Numbered from the stretch's first letter, positions 54,622 through 63,384 are shown. The stretch is 64,000 bases of DNA from Collimonas sp. PA-H2 (GCF_002564105.1 NZ_PDBX01000001.1:2666001-2730000), one strand, 5' to 3'. Notes: generated by a model not told the origin, from the letters alone. A program made the numbers and translations.

Positions 54622-54835
54622 GATCAGGGTCGTCGAAGTTGGTGGGCCAGATACCTTGAGTCAATCGATCAAGGCGGTAGCGCTTGGTGGACAGGTGGCC
54701 TTGGTCGGCGTACCGGCAGGCGTGGCAGGCACTATTGACTTCATGTCCATGTTTATGAGTCAGGCCCCCGCGGCGCCCCCAATCTGGCATGTGCGTGGAG
54801 TAAGTTCACGCGTGGGCACGATGTGCCACCCTACG
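54622..54835 (+). pseudogene. Fragment of a zinc-type alcohol dehydrogenase
   Basis: One frame reads EIRVVEVGGPDTLSQSIKAV then ALVGVPAGVAGTIDFM and VRGVSSRVG, matching the C-terminal part of NAD(P)-dependent medium-chain alcohol dehydrogenases. Both ends are missing. It is upstream of, and divergent from, the TetR gene, so it may be the remnant of a gene the regulator once controlled. Confidence 0.65.
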
Positions 54836-55760
54836 GCAAGTTCAAGAGAGGTTGCAGCTCATCTGCCGCCTGTGCAAAACGCCTGACCAGGAAATCGAGC
54901 AGTGTGCGCAAACGTGGCGTCAGATAGCGGTTGCGGTGATAAAGTGCGTGCATCGGCGCATCCGGGCAACGCCATTCTGGAATCAGAATCGTCAGCCGCC
55001 CGGCATGTAGGTCCGCCGCGATATCCCATATCGATTTCACTATCACGCCATAACCCCGCAGCGCCCATTCACGGGCGACCGCGCCGTCATTCGTTTCGCG
55101 GGCAGTATCGGACGGAACGGTGTAGGTCTGCACCTCTCCACCACGCGTGAAGCGCCATTCGTTGATCGCTCCCGGTACCGTTCCGTGAACAATGCAGCGA
55201 AAATTCTCCAGGTCGCGTGGCTCTTTAGGCATGCCGTGCCGAGCGACATATTCGGGCGATGCACAGAGCATCCGTCGATTGGAAGCGAGACGCCGTGCGA
55301 CCAGGGAGCTGTCTGGAAGCACACCGAAGCGAATTGCAAGATCGACGTCTTCCTGCAGCATATTCGAGAGTCCATCCGACAATATCAACGCGACACTTAC
55401 TTCCGGATATTGCGCGCTGAATTCGTCGAGCCATTCGATCAGCAGATTGCGGCCAAAATCCGATGTGGCTGAAATCCGCACCTTGCCACGCACGATGTTT
55501 CGGCCGGTTTGTAGCGCCGCATGCGCATCGTCAAGCGCTTGCAGCGCCACACGGCAATGCTCCAGATAAAGACGGCCTTCGTCGGTAAGGCGCAACTGTC
55601 GCGTGGTGCGTTCAAACAGGCGCGTCCTTAGGGTCTCTTCGAGTTTGGCTAGTCGCGCGCTTGCAGCGGCAGGCGTGAGGCCGAGTTTGCGTCCCGCGGC
55701 CGACAATCCCCCCAGGCTCGCAGCCTCCACGAACAGGCGAATGTCCCCTAAGTTGTCCAT
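54831..55760 (-). CDS. LysR-family transcriptional regulator
   Basis: The 309-residue protein has an N-terminal winged helix (GGLSAAGRKLGLTPAAASAR, LEETLRTRLFERTTRQLRLT) and an effector domain (VRISATSDFGRNLLIEWLDE). It is divergent from the VOC gene at 55871. The spacer has an AT-rich dyad around ATTATTCAAA (about 55763-55788), a possible binding site. Confidence 0.93.
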   Translation of the reverse strand: MDNLGDIRLFVEAASLGGLSAAGRKLGLTPAAASARLAKLEETLRTRLFERTTRQLRLTDEGRLYLEHCRVALQALDDAHAALQTGRNIVRGKVRISATSDFGRNLLIEWLDEFSAQYPEVSVALILSDGLSNMLQEDVDLAIRFGVLPDSSLVARRLASNRRMLCASPEYVARHGMPKEPRDLENFRCIVHGTVPGAINEWRFTRGGEVQTYTVPSDTARETNDGAVAREWALRGYGVIVKSIWDIAADLHAGRLTILIPEWRCPDAPMHALYHRNRYLTPRLRTLLDFLVRRFAQAADELQPLLNLP

Positions 55761-55870
55761 AAATTATTCAAAATAATTTGAAAATAATTCAAATGCTACG
55801 CCAATTATCGGATGAGCACTCTACGCAGATAATCTGCCCATCAGCTTAATTTGACCGAAAGCAGTCGCCC

Positions 55871-56257
55871 ATGAAACTTGACCACGCAACCATCGTTACC
55901 ACCAATCTGGAAGCAGCTCGCAATTTCTTTCGCAATGTCGCTGGATTGACAGAAGGTAAGCGTCCGCCATTTAGTATTCGTGGCTACTGGCTGTATGCAC
56001 GGGGGCGCGCAGTGATTCATCTGGTCAGCTCCTGCGTTCGGGAGCAGATCGGGCGCACCTCGCCACGTATCGATCACGCGGCGTTCCGCATGGAAAATCC
56101 TGCCGAATGGGAAGCGCTGCTCGAACGGCTAAGGGTGCACGGCGTTTCGTATCAGCTTACGGAAGTACCCTCGGCGCGCGAACTTCAATTGTTTGTCGAG
56201 TTGGAGCCAGGTGTTGTCGTCGAATTTGTGACGGCCTTGCCCGCCCCACGTATCTGA
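55871..56257 (+). CDS. VOC/glyoxalase-fold protein
   Basis: The 128-residue protein starts MKLDHATIVTTNLEAARNFF, the typical first strand and helix of the VOC fold, and continues with GYWLYARGRAVIHLV and HAAFRMEN. Glu in QLFVELEPGVVVEFV could be a metal ligand. A metal-dependent lyase, dioxygenase or isomerase role is typical. It is next to the LysR gene and probably its target. Confidence 0.85.
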   Translation: MKLDHATIVTTNLEAARNFFRNVAGLTEGKRPPFSIRGYWLYARGRAVIHLVSSCVREQIGRTSPRIDHAAFRMENPAEWEALLERLRVHGVSYQLTEVPSARELQLFVELEPGVVVEFVTALPAPRI

Positions 56258-56272
56258 CTGGCGGAGAAAATC

Positions 56273-56491
56273 ATGCCTATTCCCTTGACGCAGGCATTCA
56301 GAGCATTGGCCATCGGCGCCTCCAATCTCGGCAATGCGGGCGGAGTATGGCTCGGTCGCCTGACCGTCAAATACGGTTATGCGCTTGATCTATTGCCATG
56401 GGCCTCGGCAACAGTGACGGCAGTGGCGCTGGCAGCCACATGGTTAGCGGCGCGCATGGAAACGCCATCGGCTGCACATCGGCTGCACTAA
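56273..56491 (+). pseudogene. C-terminal fragment of an MFS transporter
   Basis: The 72-codon frame reads AIGASNLGNAGGVWLGRLTV then ALDLLPWASATVTAVALA, the end of AraJ-type MFS transporters (usual form AFNLGNALGAWLGG). Twelve helices have been cut to two. It has its own ATG but is probably not functional. Confidence 0.65.
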
Positions 56492-56531
56492 CGGCGCCCT
56501 GCGGGCGCTAAATTTTAAAGAGGAAATGAAA

Positions 56532-57323
56532 ATGTTTAACTATCGTGGATCAACGGCCTTGATTACCGGAGCATCAAAAGGAATTGGCGAAGTCTTCGCA
56601 GAGCATCTTGCCGCGCGCAGCATGAACCTTGTACTGGTTGCACGTTCACTAGATGCTTTGGAAAGCCTGGCACAACGCTTGTCTGCCCAATACGGAGTTC
56701 AGTGCACCGCACTCAATGCCGACCTCGCTGATCCAGAATCCGCAAATTGGATTGCCGTCGAACTTGAGCGGCGTGGCATCCAGGTGGATCTGCTGGTCAA
56801 TAACGCAGGCCTGGGATTGAGCGGCAATTTCCTGTCGCACGAACTGAAGCAGGAGCAAGGCAGCATCCAGGTGAATGTACAGACGCTCGTCTCCCTCAGC
56901 TATCTATTGGGAAATGGCATGAAAATCCGTGGCAAGGGCGGCATCATCAATCTTGCCTCCAACGCTAGTTTTCAGCCGCTCCCTGCGATGGCCACCTACG
57001 CGGCGACCAAGGCCTTCGTGCTCCATTTCAGCGAAGCGCTGAACTATGAACTGGCCGCTGACGGTGTGCATGTGATGGCCGTGTGCCCGGGCCCGACAGC
57101 CACCAATTTTTTCGCAGGAATCACAACCAAGCTGTCGGCGAAGGACATGGACAGTTCAGAGTCAGTGGTGCAAAAGTCGCTCGCGGCGTTCGATCAAGGA
57201 AGAAGCGTCGCCTATCCGACCCGCCTGAGCGTGCGAGTGGGCACCTTACTGCCCAGATTTCTGCCGCGCTCGCTGGTCACCAAAATCGCGGGAATGGCAT
57301 CCAGGAATATGGGGCTTCACTAA
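56532..57323 (+). CDS. Short-chain dehydrogenase/reductase
   Basis: The 263-residue SDR has TGASKGIGEVF, NNAGLG and YAATKAFVLHF. The start at 56532 fits the AAAGAGG site better than the ATG six bases upstream. The C-terminal VGTLLPRFLPRSLVTKIAG is typical of the DltE-like dehydrogenase group. It follows the MFS fragment and a VOC gene. Confidence 0.88.
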   Translation: MFNYRGSTALITGASKGIGEVFAEHLAARSMNLVLVARSLDALESLAQRLSAQYGVQCTALNADLADPESANWIAVELERRGIQVDLLVNNAGLGLSGNFLSHELKQEQGSIQVNVQTLVSLSYLLGNGMKIRGKGGIINLASNASFQPLPAMATYAATKAFVLHFSEALNYELAADGVHVMAVCPGPTATNFFAGITTKLSAKDMDSSESVVQKSLAAFDQGRSVAYPTRLSVRVGTLLPRFLPRSLVTKIAGMASRNMGLH

Positions 57324-57652
57324 TTGCCATCCGCAAGCTCAGACCTTATACGGCTTCCGCGCCGCCGCCCCAGATTTGCGCGCCGAAGTGACTGCTTCTG
57401 CCGTCGATACTATTGAAAAAATGATGAGAAATTTCGATCAATATTTTTGTTTGGAATATCCCAAGATTCCAGCTGTACTTTTGAGTCAGCATTAGTGGGA
57501 CATAATCACTATGTTTTCAGGATTGTCCGGCGCAGCTAAACCATTTGCGTGAGTTGGATAATATCTGCATGAGTTGGATATCAAAACCGATTAGATATTG
57601 ATCTTGGCCAGGTAACCTCGCGCTACAAATTTAATGAAAAAGGGGATTGAGC
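57324..57652. other. Upstream region of the flavin reductase gene
   Basis: No gene is seen in these 329 bases. The sequence GCRTGAGTTGGATA occurs twice (57547-57560 and 57567-57580), 20 bases apart, a spacing that suits a dimeric regulator on one face of DNA. Confidence 0.4.
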
Positions 57653-58279
57653 ATGACAGAAGACAAGCATTTTTACGAGCCGTCCAAGGGGCATGGATTG
57701 GCGCATGATCCCTTCAATGCCATCGTCGGCCCGCGTCCGATCGGTTGGATCGCCTCGCGTGCGCCTAATGGCGTGCTGAACCTGGCCCCCTACAGTTTTT
57801 TCAACGCATTCAATTACACCCCGCCCATCGTCGGCTTTGCCAGCGTCGGTCGTAAGGATAGTCTGAACAATATAGAGAGAACCGGTGAGTTTGTGTGGAA
57901 CCTGGCGACCCGCCCACTCGCCGAGGCAATGAACTGCAGTAGCGTATCGGCGCCGTCCGAAGTTGACGAGTTTGGGCTGGCCGGCCTCACTCCTACGCCG
58001 GGTCGAATCGTCAAGGTGCCGCGCGTGGCAGAAAGTCCGGTTGCGTTTGAATGCCGCTGCAGTCAGATACTACAGCTGACCACCGCTGCCGGCGCTACTG
58101 TCGAGACCTGGTTGGTATTGGGCGAGGTAGTTGGCGTGCACATCGATCAGGCGCTGTTGAAAAATGGCAACTACGGTACGGCGGACGCTCGCCCGATCCT
58201 GCGCGGCGGTGGACCGTCAGATTATTTCGAAGTGACCGCGGAAAACTTATTCCACATGCGGCGCCCGCCATATCCCTGA
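57653..58279 (+). CDS. Flavin reductase-like (FMN split-barrel) protein
   Basis: The ATG at 57653 follows AGGGGATTG and gives 208 residues. NAIVGPRPIGWIASRAPNG, NLAPYSFFNAFNYTPPIVGF and GRKDSLNNIERTGEFVWNLA form the FMN-binding flavin_Reduct domain. It may reduce flavin for an oxygenase, or reduce a substrate with bound FMN. No partner gene is near. Confidence 0.88.
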   Translation: MTEDKHFYEPSKGHGLAHDPFNAIVGPRPIGWIASRAPNGVLNLAPYSFFNAFNYTPPIVGFASVGRKDSLNNIERTGEFVWNLATRPLAEAMNCSSVSAPSEVDEFGLAGLTPTPGRIVKVPRVAESPVAFECRCSQILQLTTAAGATVETWLVLGEVVGVHIDQALLKNGNYGTADARPILRGGGPSDYFEVTAENLFHMRRPPYP

Positions 58280-58451
58280 TGAATCTCGGTGAGTCGGTGG
58301 GAAGTCGATGCTGGGGCGCATATAATTTCAAGACCAGTGTTTCGTTAAATTATTGCCGACAAAAGAAATAATTTTTTCGCGAATCGAAACCTTGTTTCCC
58401 GTCCTCTTAGTAGTCGAGGGATTTCCTCAAAGACGAAAGGAAAAAAATGTT

Positions 58452-58736
58452 TTACGTGAAAAATGTTCCAAATTGGGAGAGAGTCTTGCGTGTTGTCGCC
58501 GGTCGCCGGTCGCCTCCAGCCATAAGACAGACATCAACCGCATCCCAACTTCCTGCCGCCGGATTTGTGTCCATGAGCGGTACGCCTTCAACGGTCATTG
58601 CTTGATACGTCGAATCTGGGTCGAGTAACGAGAGGGCCTGGCGCAGTGCCCATAATTCATGGAATCTGTCTCCAGCGTTCGAAGCTGGTGCCCCCGCGTT
58701 GTCGTTGCTGACGCCGGCCAGGTTGGCTAGAGACAT
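58452..58736 (-). CDS. Truncated N-terminal part of a defence-type protein (DUF4297-like)
   Basis: The 94-residue ORF follows GAAGGAG at the right distance, and is 38 bases downstream of the HipA-like gene. GDRFHELWALRQALSLLDPD, TVEGVPLMD and SWDAVDVCLMAGG resemble the start of DUF4297/Cap4-like or Avs-type proteins seen in antiviral islands, from memory of that pattern. The rest of the protein is missing, so it is probably a broken gene. The identification is uncertain. Confidence 0.4.
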   Translation of the reverse strand: MSLANLAGVSNDNAGAPASNAGDRFHELWALRQALSLLDPDSTYQAMTVEGVPLMDTNPAAGSWDAVDVCLMAGGDRRPATTRKTLSQFGTFFT

Positions 58737-58774
58737 GCACTACTCCTTCAATTTTTGGTCAAATGGTCTTGTGC

Positions 58775-60055
58775 CTAGGGTAAACCAGAAAGAAAGACCT
58801 TGGTCATTTGCTGAACCTCGAAACGGGGCATGTTCAGTTGGGCAGCCCGGTCCTGCCACTCCTTGACCACGTCTGTCACCTGTTTCTCGATGGCGTCTGC
58901 CTGAACACGGGTGAGGCGATAGAAATCTTCCGCGGTGTCACGCACAGCTTTTATGCTCGGGGCGGCCACGTTACCGTCCAAGGTCAAGGCATGTTCATGC
59001 TTGTAAAGGTTTGGATTCATGTCGAAAGCAGGAGCCAGGCGCCAGCCGGTTTTGTCGCGTACACACCCGTGATTGCGCAAGTGGTCGTCTCGATTCCCCA
59101 CCAGAACGTTAAAGACAACGCGGCGATAGAGCTGCTCGAGATCGGAATTGATGTGGTTCCGGGCACCTTGATCGGAGATGAGTTGTACCAGGTCGACGTA
59201 GCTGGCCCCGGCTTGACCGTCTTGGCGTTCGAGCAGGGTCATGGCCGATACAAACATACGGCGGCTCTCACCAATGCGGTCGAAGCGCTCCACACAGAAC
59301 GTGCGGTACCCGTCCCCGAATTTTTCCAGCCGCGATGCCGGCACCCAGATACCAGCGTCACGCGCCATCTGGTGGACGAGAAATTCCCAGCCGCCGACGT
59401 CATGGCGGTCTTCCTTGGAGGGAAACTTCGCGAACCAGAGCGTGCCCGACAGGTCGGTGAAGTTCGCCTTTGGCCGCGCGCCACCAAGGGAAGTACCTGG
59501 AGCGATGAGCATGGACAACCAACGCTCGTATTCCGGCAGTTTCTCAACGCCGGGCTCCTCCAGCTTACGGCTTATTTCGGCCAGTTCGCCCAGGCTGGTA
59601 GCAGGTGGTGCGGCATTTTCGCGGTCGTCGAGAAAGTTGCCACCGTCGACCTTGCGAAAGCGCAATGCCCCCATGCGGGTGATGTCATGGACCCCCAGCA
59701 GGAAATCGACTTCGCGTAGCACCTTCATTTCTCGGTCTTCACGGTCGGCTTCGGCCGCCTCGCGTCGCTCCATGAGCATTCGCCCCCACCGGTCTGGCGC
59801 CGAATCCATGAAAATGCCAAAGCCTGGCGCGCCCGCATCAGGGTACTGTTCCCCCGAGTGAAGGTCCAGTCTCGGATCGAGCATGAACTTACCTGGGTGC
59901 GCTTCCCAGCTCTGAACGTATTGGAACGAGGCCGGCAAGTCTTCCTTGCGCAGATTGCGATGAAGCACCCCCACCTGTTCCTGGATGCCCAGTTCCTCCG
60001 CCTCTAGGAATACGCTATAGGTTTCTCGATCCAGTTGTGCTTTAGCTTTGTTCAT
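58775..60055 (-). CDS. HipA-family serine/threonine kinase toxin
   Basis: The protein has 426 residues. The substrate/ATP loop SLGGARPKANF is near residue 195 and the catalytic NRDDHLRNHG is near residue 325, with a later AFDMNPN metal motif. HipA-type toxins phosphorylate translation factors and cause growth arrest. The start at 60055 overlaps the antitoxin gene by 14 bases (an upstream TTG is an alternative). Both genes form the usual antitoxin-first pair. Confidence 0.9.
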   Translation of the reverse strand: MNKAKAQLDRETYSVFLEAEELGIQEQVGVLHRNLRKEDLPASFQYVQSWEAHPGKFMLDPRLDLHSGEQYPDAGAPGFGIFMDSAPDRWGRMLMERREAAEADREDREMKVLREVDFLLGVHDITRMGALRFRKVDGGNFLDDRENAAPPATSLGELAEISRKLEEPGVEKLPEYERWLSMLIAPGTSLGGARPKANFTDLSGTLWFAKFPSKEDRHDVGGWEFLVHQMARDAGIWVPASRLEKFGDGYRTFCVERFDRIGESRRMFVSAMTLLERQDGQAGASYVDLVQLISDQGARNHINSDLEQLYRRVVFNVLVGNRDDHLRNHGCVRDKTGWRLAPAFDMNPNLYKHEHALTLDGNVAAPSIKAVRDTAEDFYRLTRVQADAIEKQVTDVVKEWQDRAAQLNMPRFEVQQMTKVFLSGLP

Positions 60056-60416
60056 CAAAGGGCTTTCCCTGGGTTATTGCATCATCCCCGATGCGCTGGA
60101 TCTTATCCGCTCGCCCACGCGGAGTCCGAACCAGAAGCTTCGCATCCTGCAGCTTGCGGCCAAGTTCGTCGTTGTTGGCCACTGACTCGAAATCTTTGTC
60201 CATACCCAGAAGGCGAAGAGCGCGGAGGTACGTACCAATGGCGATGGAGGCATCGCCTTTTTCCAGACGGTTCAAGGTGTCGCGTGAGACATTCATCCGT
60301 TCGCAAAAAAGCACCGTTGAGATATCCCGGCGCAGGCGAGCCTCCCGCAGGCGCTGTCCAAAGGCCTTGAGCTGTCGGTCGACAGAGGGAAAAGGGCGCG
60401 GAGTCTTGGTTTTCAT
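60042..60416 (-). CDS. HipB-like antitoxin (XRE HTH)
   Basis: The ATG at 60416 gives 124 residues. The helix-turn-helix is SVDRQLKAFGQRLREARLRR, ISTVLFCERMNVSRDTLNRL with a basic N-terminus. A C-terminal tail after GRKLQDAKLLVRTPRGRAD may contact the kinase. TGTCCGAT repeats at and before the start are its likely operators. An in-frame start 12 codons upstream was rejected because it overlaps one operator and lacks a ribosome site. Confidence 0.88.
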   Translation of the reverse strand: MKTKTPRPFPSVDRQLKAFGQRLREARLRRDISTVLFCERMNVSRDTLNRLEKGDASIAIGTYLRALRLLGMDKDFESVANNDELGRKLQDAKLLVRTPRGRADKIQRIGDDAITQGKPFDEQS

Positions 60417-60539
60417 GTCCGATACTTTAGACAATCTATCTGTATTTGTCAATTTAATCGGACGTTTACTGCCGCGCCATCAAATAAACATGTCCGATTA
60501 AACGGGTAAAATATATATTTTTGTATGTTTAATCGGACA
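60415..60539. promoter_or_regulatory. HipBA operator array
   Basis: Related sequences occur at 60415-60425 (ATGTCCGATAC), 60453-60463 (TTTAATCGGAC), 60491-60503 (TGTCCGATTAAAC) and 60527-60539 (GTTTAATCGGACA). The last two are exact inverted copies of each other 23 bases apart. The array overlaps the antitoxin start and suits cooperative autorepression by a HipB dimer. Confidence 0.7.
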
Positions 60540-60652
60540 ATTCTTGTGGCGCGGATTCACTAGGGCGGAAGAGCGTCCAAATGAAAGCCCGGACGATGGC
60601 GCGGGCATCAAGCGGTTTCGACCTGACGAAAATCACGCACGTCATTGATCGC

Positions 60653-61035
60653 TTACCAAATTTCAGGCGGCGGAAAATGAGTCTTTTCGGGCAAAAGCAT
60701 ATTTTCGCGGCCCCAGTTTTGGAATCGAATTTTTTGTTCAAAATCCTGCTGTTCTTTTTCGCTCCATGGCCCTAAATCTTTGTTCGGACCAATCAATGGG
60801 TCGAAAGAAAATTTCACGTCTAGTCCGCAATCACCTCTGAGCATCTTCCACATATGGTGTGCCTCATCGTGCCACGTAATTGTGCGCCCTTTCGTATGTC
60901 GAGTTGTAATGAATGCAGACGAATGAAGGATCTGAGCCCACAGAGGAAAATCATATTCATCAAAATAGAATTGATTTCCATTCCATCTTACTTTGTTAAA
61001 TATTCGCTCAACGTAAATGTTGAACAGCGTTTACG
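60653..61035 (-). pseudogene. Start-less ORF fragment of unknown origin
   Basis: An open frame on the minus strand from 61035 reads NIYVERIFNKVRWNGNQFYF, FPLWAQILHSS, TWHDEAHHMWKMLRGDC and ends at 60653. The first ATG is at 60853, in the middle of an apparently continuous domain, and a TAA closes the frame upstream. I do not know the family; a decayed or frameshifted gene is likely. Confidence 0.35.
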
Positions 61036-61057
61036 CAACTCCTCGTCTCTTAAGTTG

Positions 61058-61171
61058 GTAAAGGCCGGTGGCTCGGGAAAGCGGGGCCTAATGGCCATGC
61101 CGCCACAAAGCCAGATTTCCGATGCCGATCTGCAGTCACTTGCGCAATGGCTGCTCAAAAGTGTCAAGTGA
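61058..61171 (+). pseudogene. C-terminal fragment of a class I cytochrome c
   Basis: The frame reads VKAGGSGKRGLMAMPPQSQI then DADLQSLAQWLLKSVK before TGA. This is the Met-ligand end of small cytochromes c (usual form GSGxWGxxPMPPN...DADxxxLxxWIL). The heme-binding CxxCH part is absent. Confidence 0.6.
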
Positions 61172-61598
61172 TCACCTATCCGTCACCGTGTAGGACTTTC
61201 CTGGCGATCGAACTTTATTTGTTGCGATCAAACTTTATTTGAGCGCAACAATAGCTGAAAGCGAACAATAAAGTCTGTCGGAATCGGATTTCGTAAGTAT
61301 CTGACTTATCAACTTGTCGAGTACGGCCTACTAATTGCTGGAGACGCTGCAACTCTACTTAGAGCGGACCTGGAAGCTGTCCGCAATGCTTTGTAATCTG
61401 CAACTCAGGAAGGCTCACTAACGGCTAAAAGCCGACTCTGAAGCATTTCACCAATACGATGTTGCTTTATTAGTTGCCAAATGCCAATATGTGGCAAGAT
61501 TTTTCCGCTAGGATTAATTTATTCAATATCGAGGCATATCTGTGCCGGTTCACTTAGTATTTATATCTGTATCTAAACAGGTATGCGATTGGGAGAGC
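61172..61598. other. Intergenic region with hairpin-type repeat copy A
   Basis: I see no gene in this stretch. It includes gatgttgctttattag starting at 61458, which resembles the element at 63314. An ACGGCTAAAAGCCG hairpin is at 61421-61434. Confidence 0.4.
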
Positions 61599-62087
61599 AT
61601 GAAAGCTAAGTATCGAATTTCAGAAGAAGACTATGTGAACACGATGAAGTTGTTTGCCAAGCTAACCCCACGGAAAATTTTCAGTTATTCAACGTTTGTA
61701 CTGGTTCTTGTAGCGCTTGCTGTGTTTGGTCCGCTAGTTGTCAAAGCTGGCGCAATCGGTGGACTTGCAGGGGGGCTGATTGTTGCGGTGTTTGGGCGGT
61801 ATATCGTTGCACCCATATTGGCTCGCCGGCACTATAGAAAATACAGAGCTATTCATGAGGAGTTCACCGTTGAACTACTCCAAGATGGCGTCCGTTTTAT
61901 TTCTCCGAATGCAGATGGCAAACTCATGTGGAACCACGTGTTGAAGTGGCGTCAGAATGACGACTACATTCTCATCTATCCGATGCCTAGGCTGTATCAC
62001 ATCTTGCCAAAATCCGTCGTATCTGACGGCTTCAACGTATCTTTGTTGATTAATCGGTTGACCCAACATGTTGGCAATCCAGTTTAA
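61599..62087 (+). CDS. YcxB-like membrane protein
   Basis: The ATG at 61599 follows GGGAGAG and gives 162 residues. Two transmembrane helices (FSYSTFVLVLVALAVFGPLV and AIGGLAGGLIVAVFGRYIV) are followed by HYRKYRAIHEEFTVELLQDG and WNHVLKWRQNDDYILIY, the YcxB-like domain pattern. Function is unknown in the family. Confidence 0.65.
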   Translation: MKAKYRISEEDYVNTMKLFAKLTPRKIFSYSTFVLVLVALAVFGPLVVKAGAIGGLAGGLIVAVFGRYIVAPILARRHYRKYRAIHEEFTVELLQDGVRFISPNADGKLMWNHVLKWRQNDDYILIYPMPRLYHILPKSVVSDGFNVSLLINRLTQHVGNPV

Positions 62088-62199
62088 GCAGGCATCTTGT
62101 TATTACGTGGCAGCTTACTGGAGTTTGCGACAGTCGGTTATCGGTCAGAAGCCGCCACTGGTGACATTCCCAACAGTTTGATTGTTTCTAAGGGAAAAA

Positions 62200-62427
62200 A
62201 TGCAGAGAGAAAAACTGGCCGAAGCTTTCTTGAGCCGCACGCCAATTGCCGGTGTAATGTTTGAACATAATGATTACGTGAAGGTGGTCAGCGGAGCTCA
62301 TAGTGAAAAATTTGGTTCGTTAGTTAGCCTACTTGAGCTCACTCCAGAACCGAGATTTGTTGTCGAGCTTGAGTCGGGGTTTGATGTTGAAGTTCTACAA
62401 TCAGAGCTGGCTAGCGTTTGCAACTAA
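62200..62427 (+). CDS. Small protein of unknown function
   Basis: The ATG at 62200 follows CTAAGGG and gives 75 residues. The product is acidic with a beta-rich middle (IAGVMFEHNDYVKVVSGA, FVVELESGFDVEVLQ). I do not recognise it. Length and neighbours (small independent genes) suggest an immunity-type or cassette-type gene. Confidence 0.5.
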   Translation: MQREKLAEAFLSRTPIAGVMFEHNDYVKVVSGAHSEKFGSLVSLLELTPEPRFVVELESGFDVEVLQSELASVCN

Positions 62428-62507
62428 TCGCCTGGGCGGGCATCAGGCGAAGGTGGGTGATGCCGGTCAGAACCGGGCGTTCAATTTAATGAACAACTAA
62501 TACAGAT

Positions 62508-63191
62508 ATGGGTACCTCCAGCACTTCTCTTTTTGCAGACGACGTGGCGTCCGATGTACGCGACGAATTCACCGAGCTATTGGCCCGTGGCGTTAGCGCT
62601 GCCGACGCAACCCAGTCACTAATGGAGTCTTGGTCTGCCGCAATCAAGGATGTTGATGATGGGCCGACGTTTTGGCTGGCGCTTGCCGCAACCCAGTGGA
62701 AGTTCGGCTGCCTTGGGCAAGAAGTTCAGACTCGCGCCGTTGATGTGATTGACAGTGGGCGCGACCTCAATAAATGGAATGGTGCCTCCGCTATACGCCG
62801 CGGCGCAGTTCTTTCGGCCCTAAAGGATAAACTGCTTTCACCGCTGCCACCTTTACGCCGACCGCGTCGACGGAAAATCGTCGCGGTTCCCTCCATCAAA
62901 GTTCCGTCCCCTGACGGACGCGGGCTAGCCACGGCTTTTGAAATAACGCCAAGCTCGGCTCTCACTACTCCGCAAATGCAGGTAATGGTTGAGTTGGTGG
63001 TCGGACAGTCTCGAGGCGGAGGCGGAGTGTTTGTCGCGGATTGCGAATTTGACAAAGTCACGCTCGACTGGCTTGATGCAGAAACGTTGCAGATTTCCTA
63101 TCCGCGCTCTGTCGCGACAAGTTCCAAAAGCGCCAGCTATTTCTACTACGGACGCGTCGTCCAAATCAAGTATATCTCAACACCAGATTAA
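62508..63191 (+). CDS. DUF4259-like protein
   Basis: The 227-residue protein begins MGTSSTSLFADDVASDVRDE and continues LARGVSAADATQSLM and PTFWLALAATQWKFGCLGQE, the pattern of DUF4259 proteins. A charged RRPRRRK linker joins a C-terminal beta-rich extension of about 90 residues. The function is unknown, and such proteins are frequent in clusters of small accessory genes. Confidence 0.7.
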   Translation: MGTSSTSLFADDVASDVRDEFTELLARGVSAADATQSLMESWSAAIKDVDDGPTFWLALAATQWKFGCLGQEVQTRAVDVIDSGRDLNKWNGASAIRRGAVLSALKDKLLSPLPPLRRPRRRKIVAVPSIKVPSPDGRGLATAFEITPSSALTTPQMQVMVELVVGQSRGGGGVFVADCEFDKVTLDWLDAETLQISYPRSVATSSKSASYFYYGRVVQIKYISTPD

Positions 63192-63384
63192 CTCATGATT
63201 TGGAGATGGCCACGAACCGTGAGGGGCCGCTTTGATGCGAACCGAATGAATCCACAGGCAATAGCAGACCATCAGTTTTCGGCCAACTACGGACATTCGC
63301 GGACGCCATCAATTTGATGTTGCTCTACTAATTACTGCATGGCAGTATGCAACATCTAAGTTTTAACGACGGCTAGGTTCTTCC
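63192..63384. other. Spacer with hairpin-type repeat copy B
   Basis: GATGTTGC and its exact complement GCAACATC (63314-63354) enclose an inner ACTGC/GCAGT stem. The same type of element lies upstream of the 61599 gene. Confidence 0.45.
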
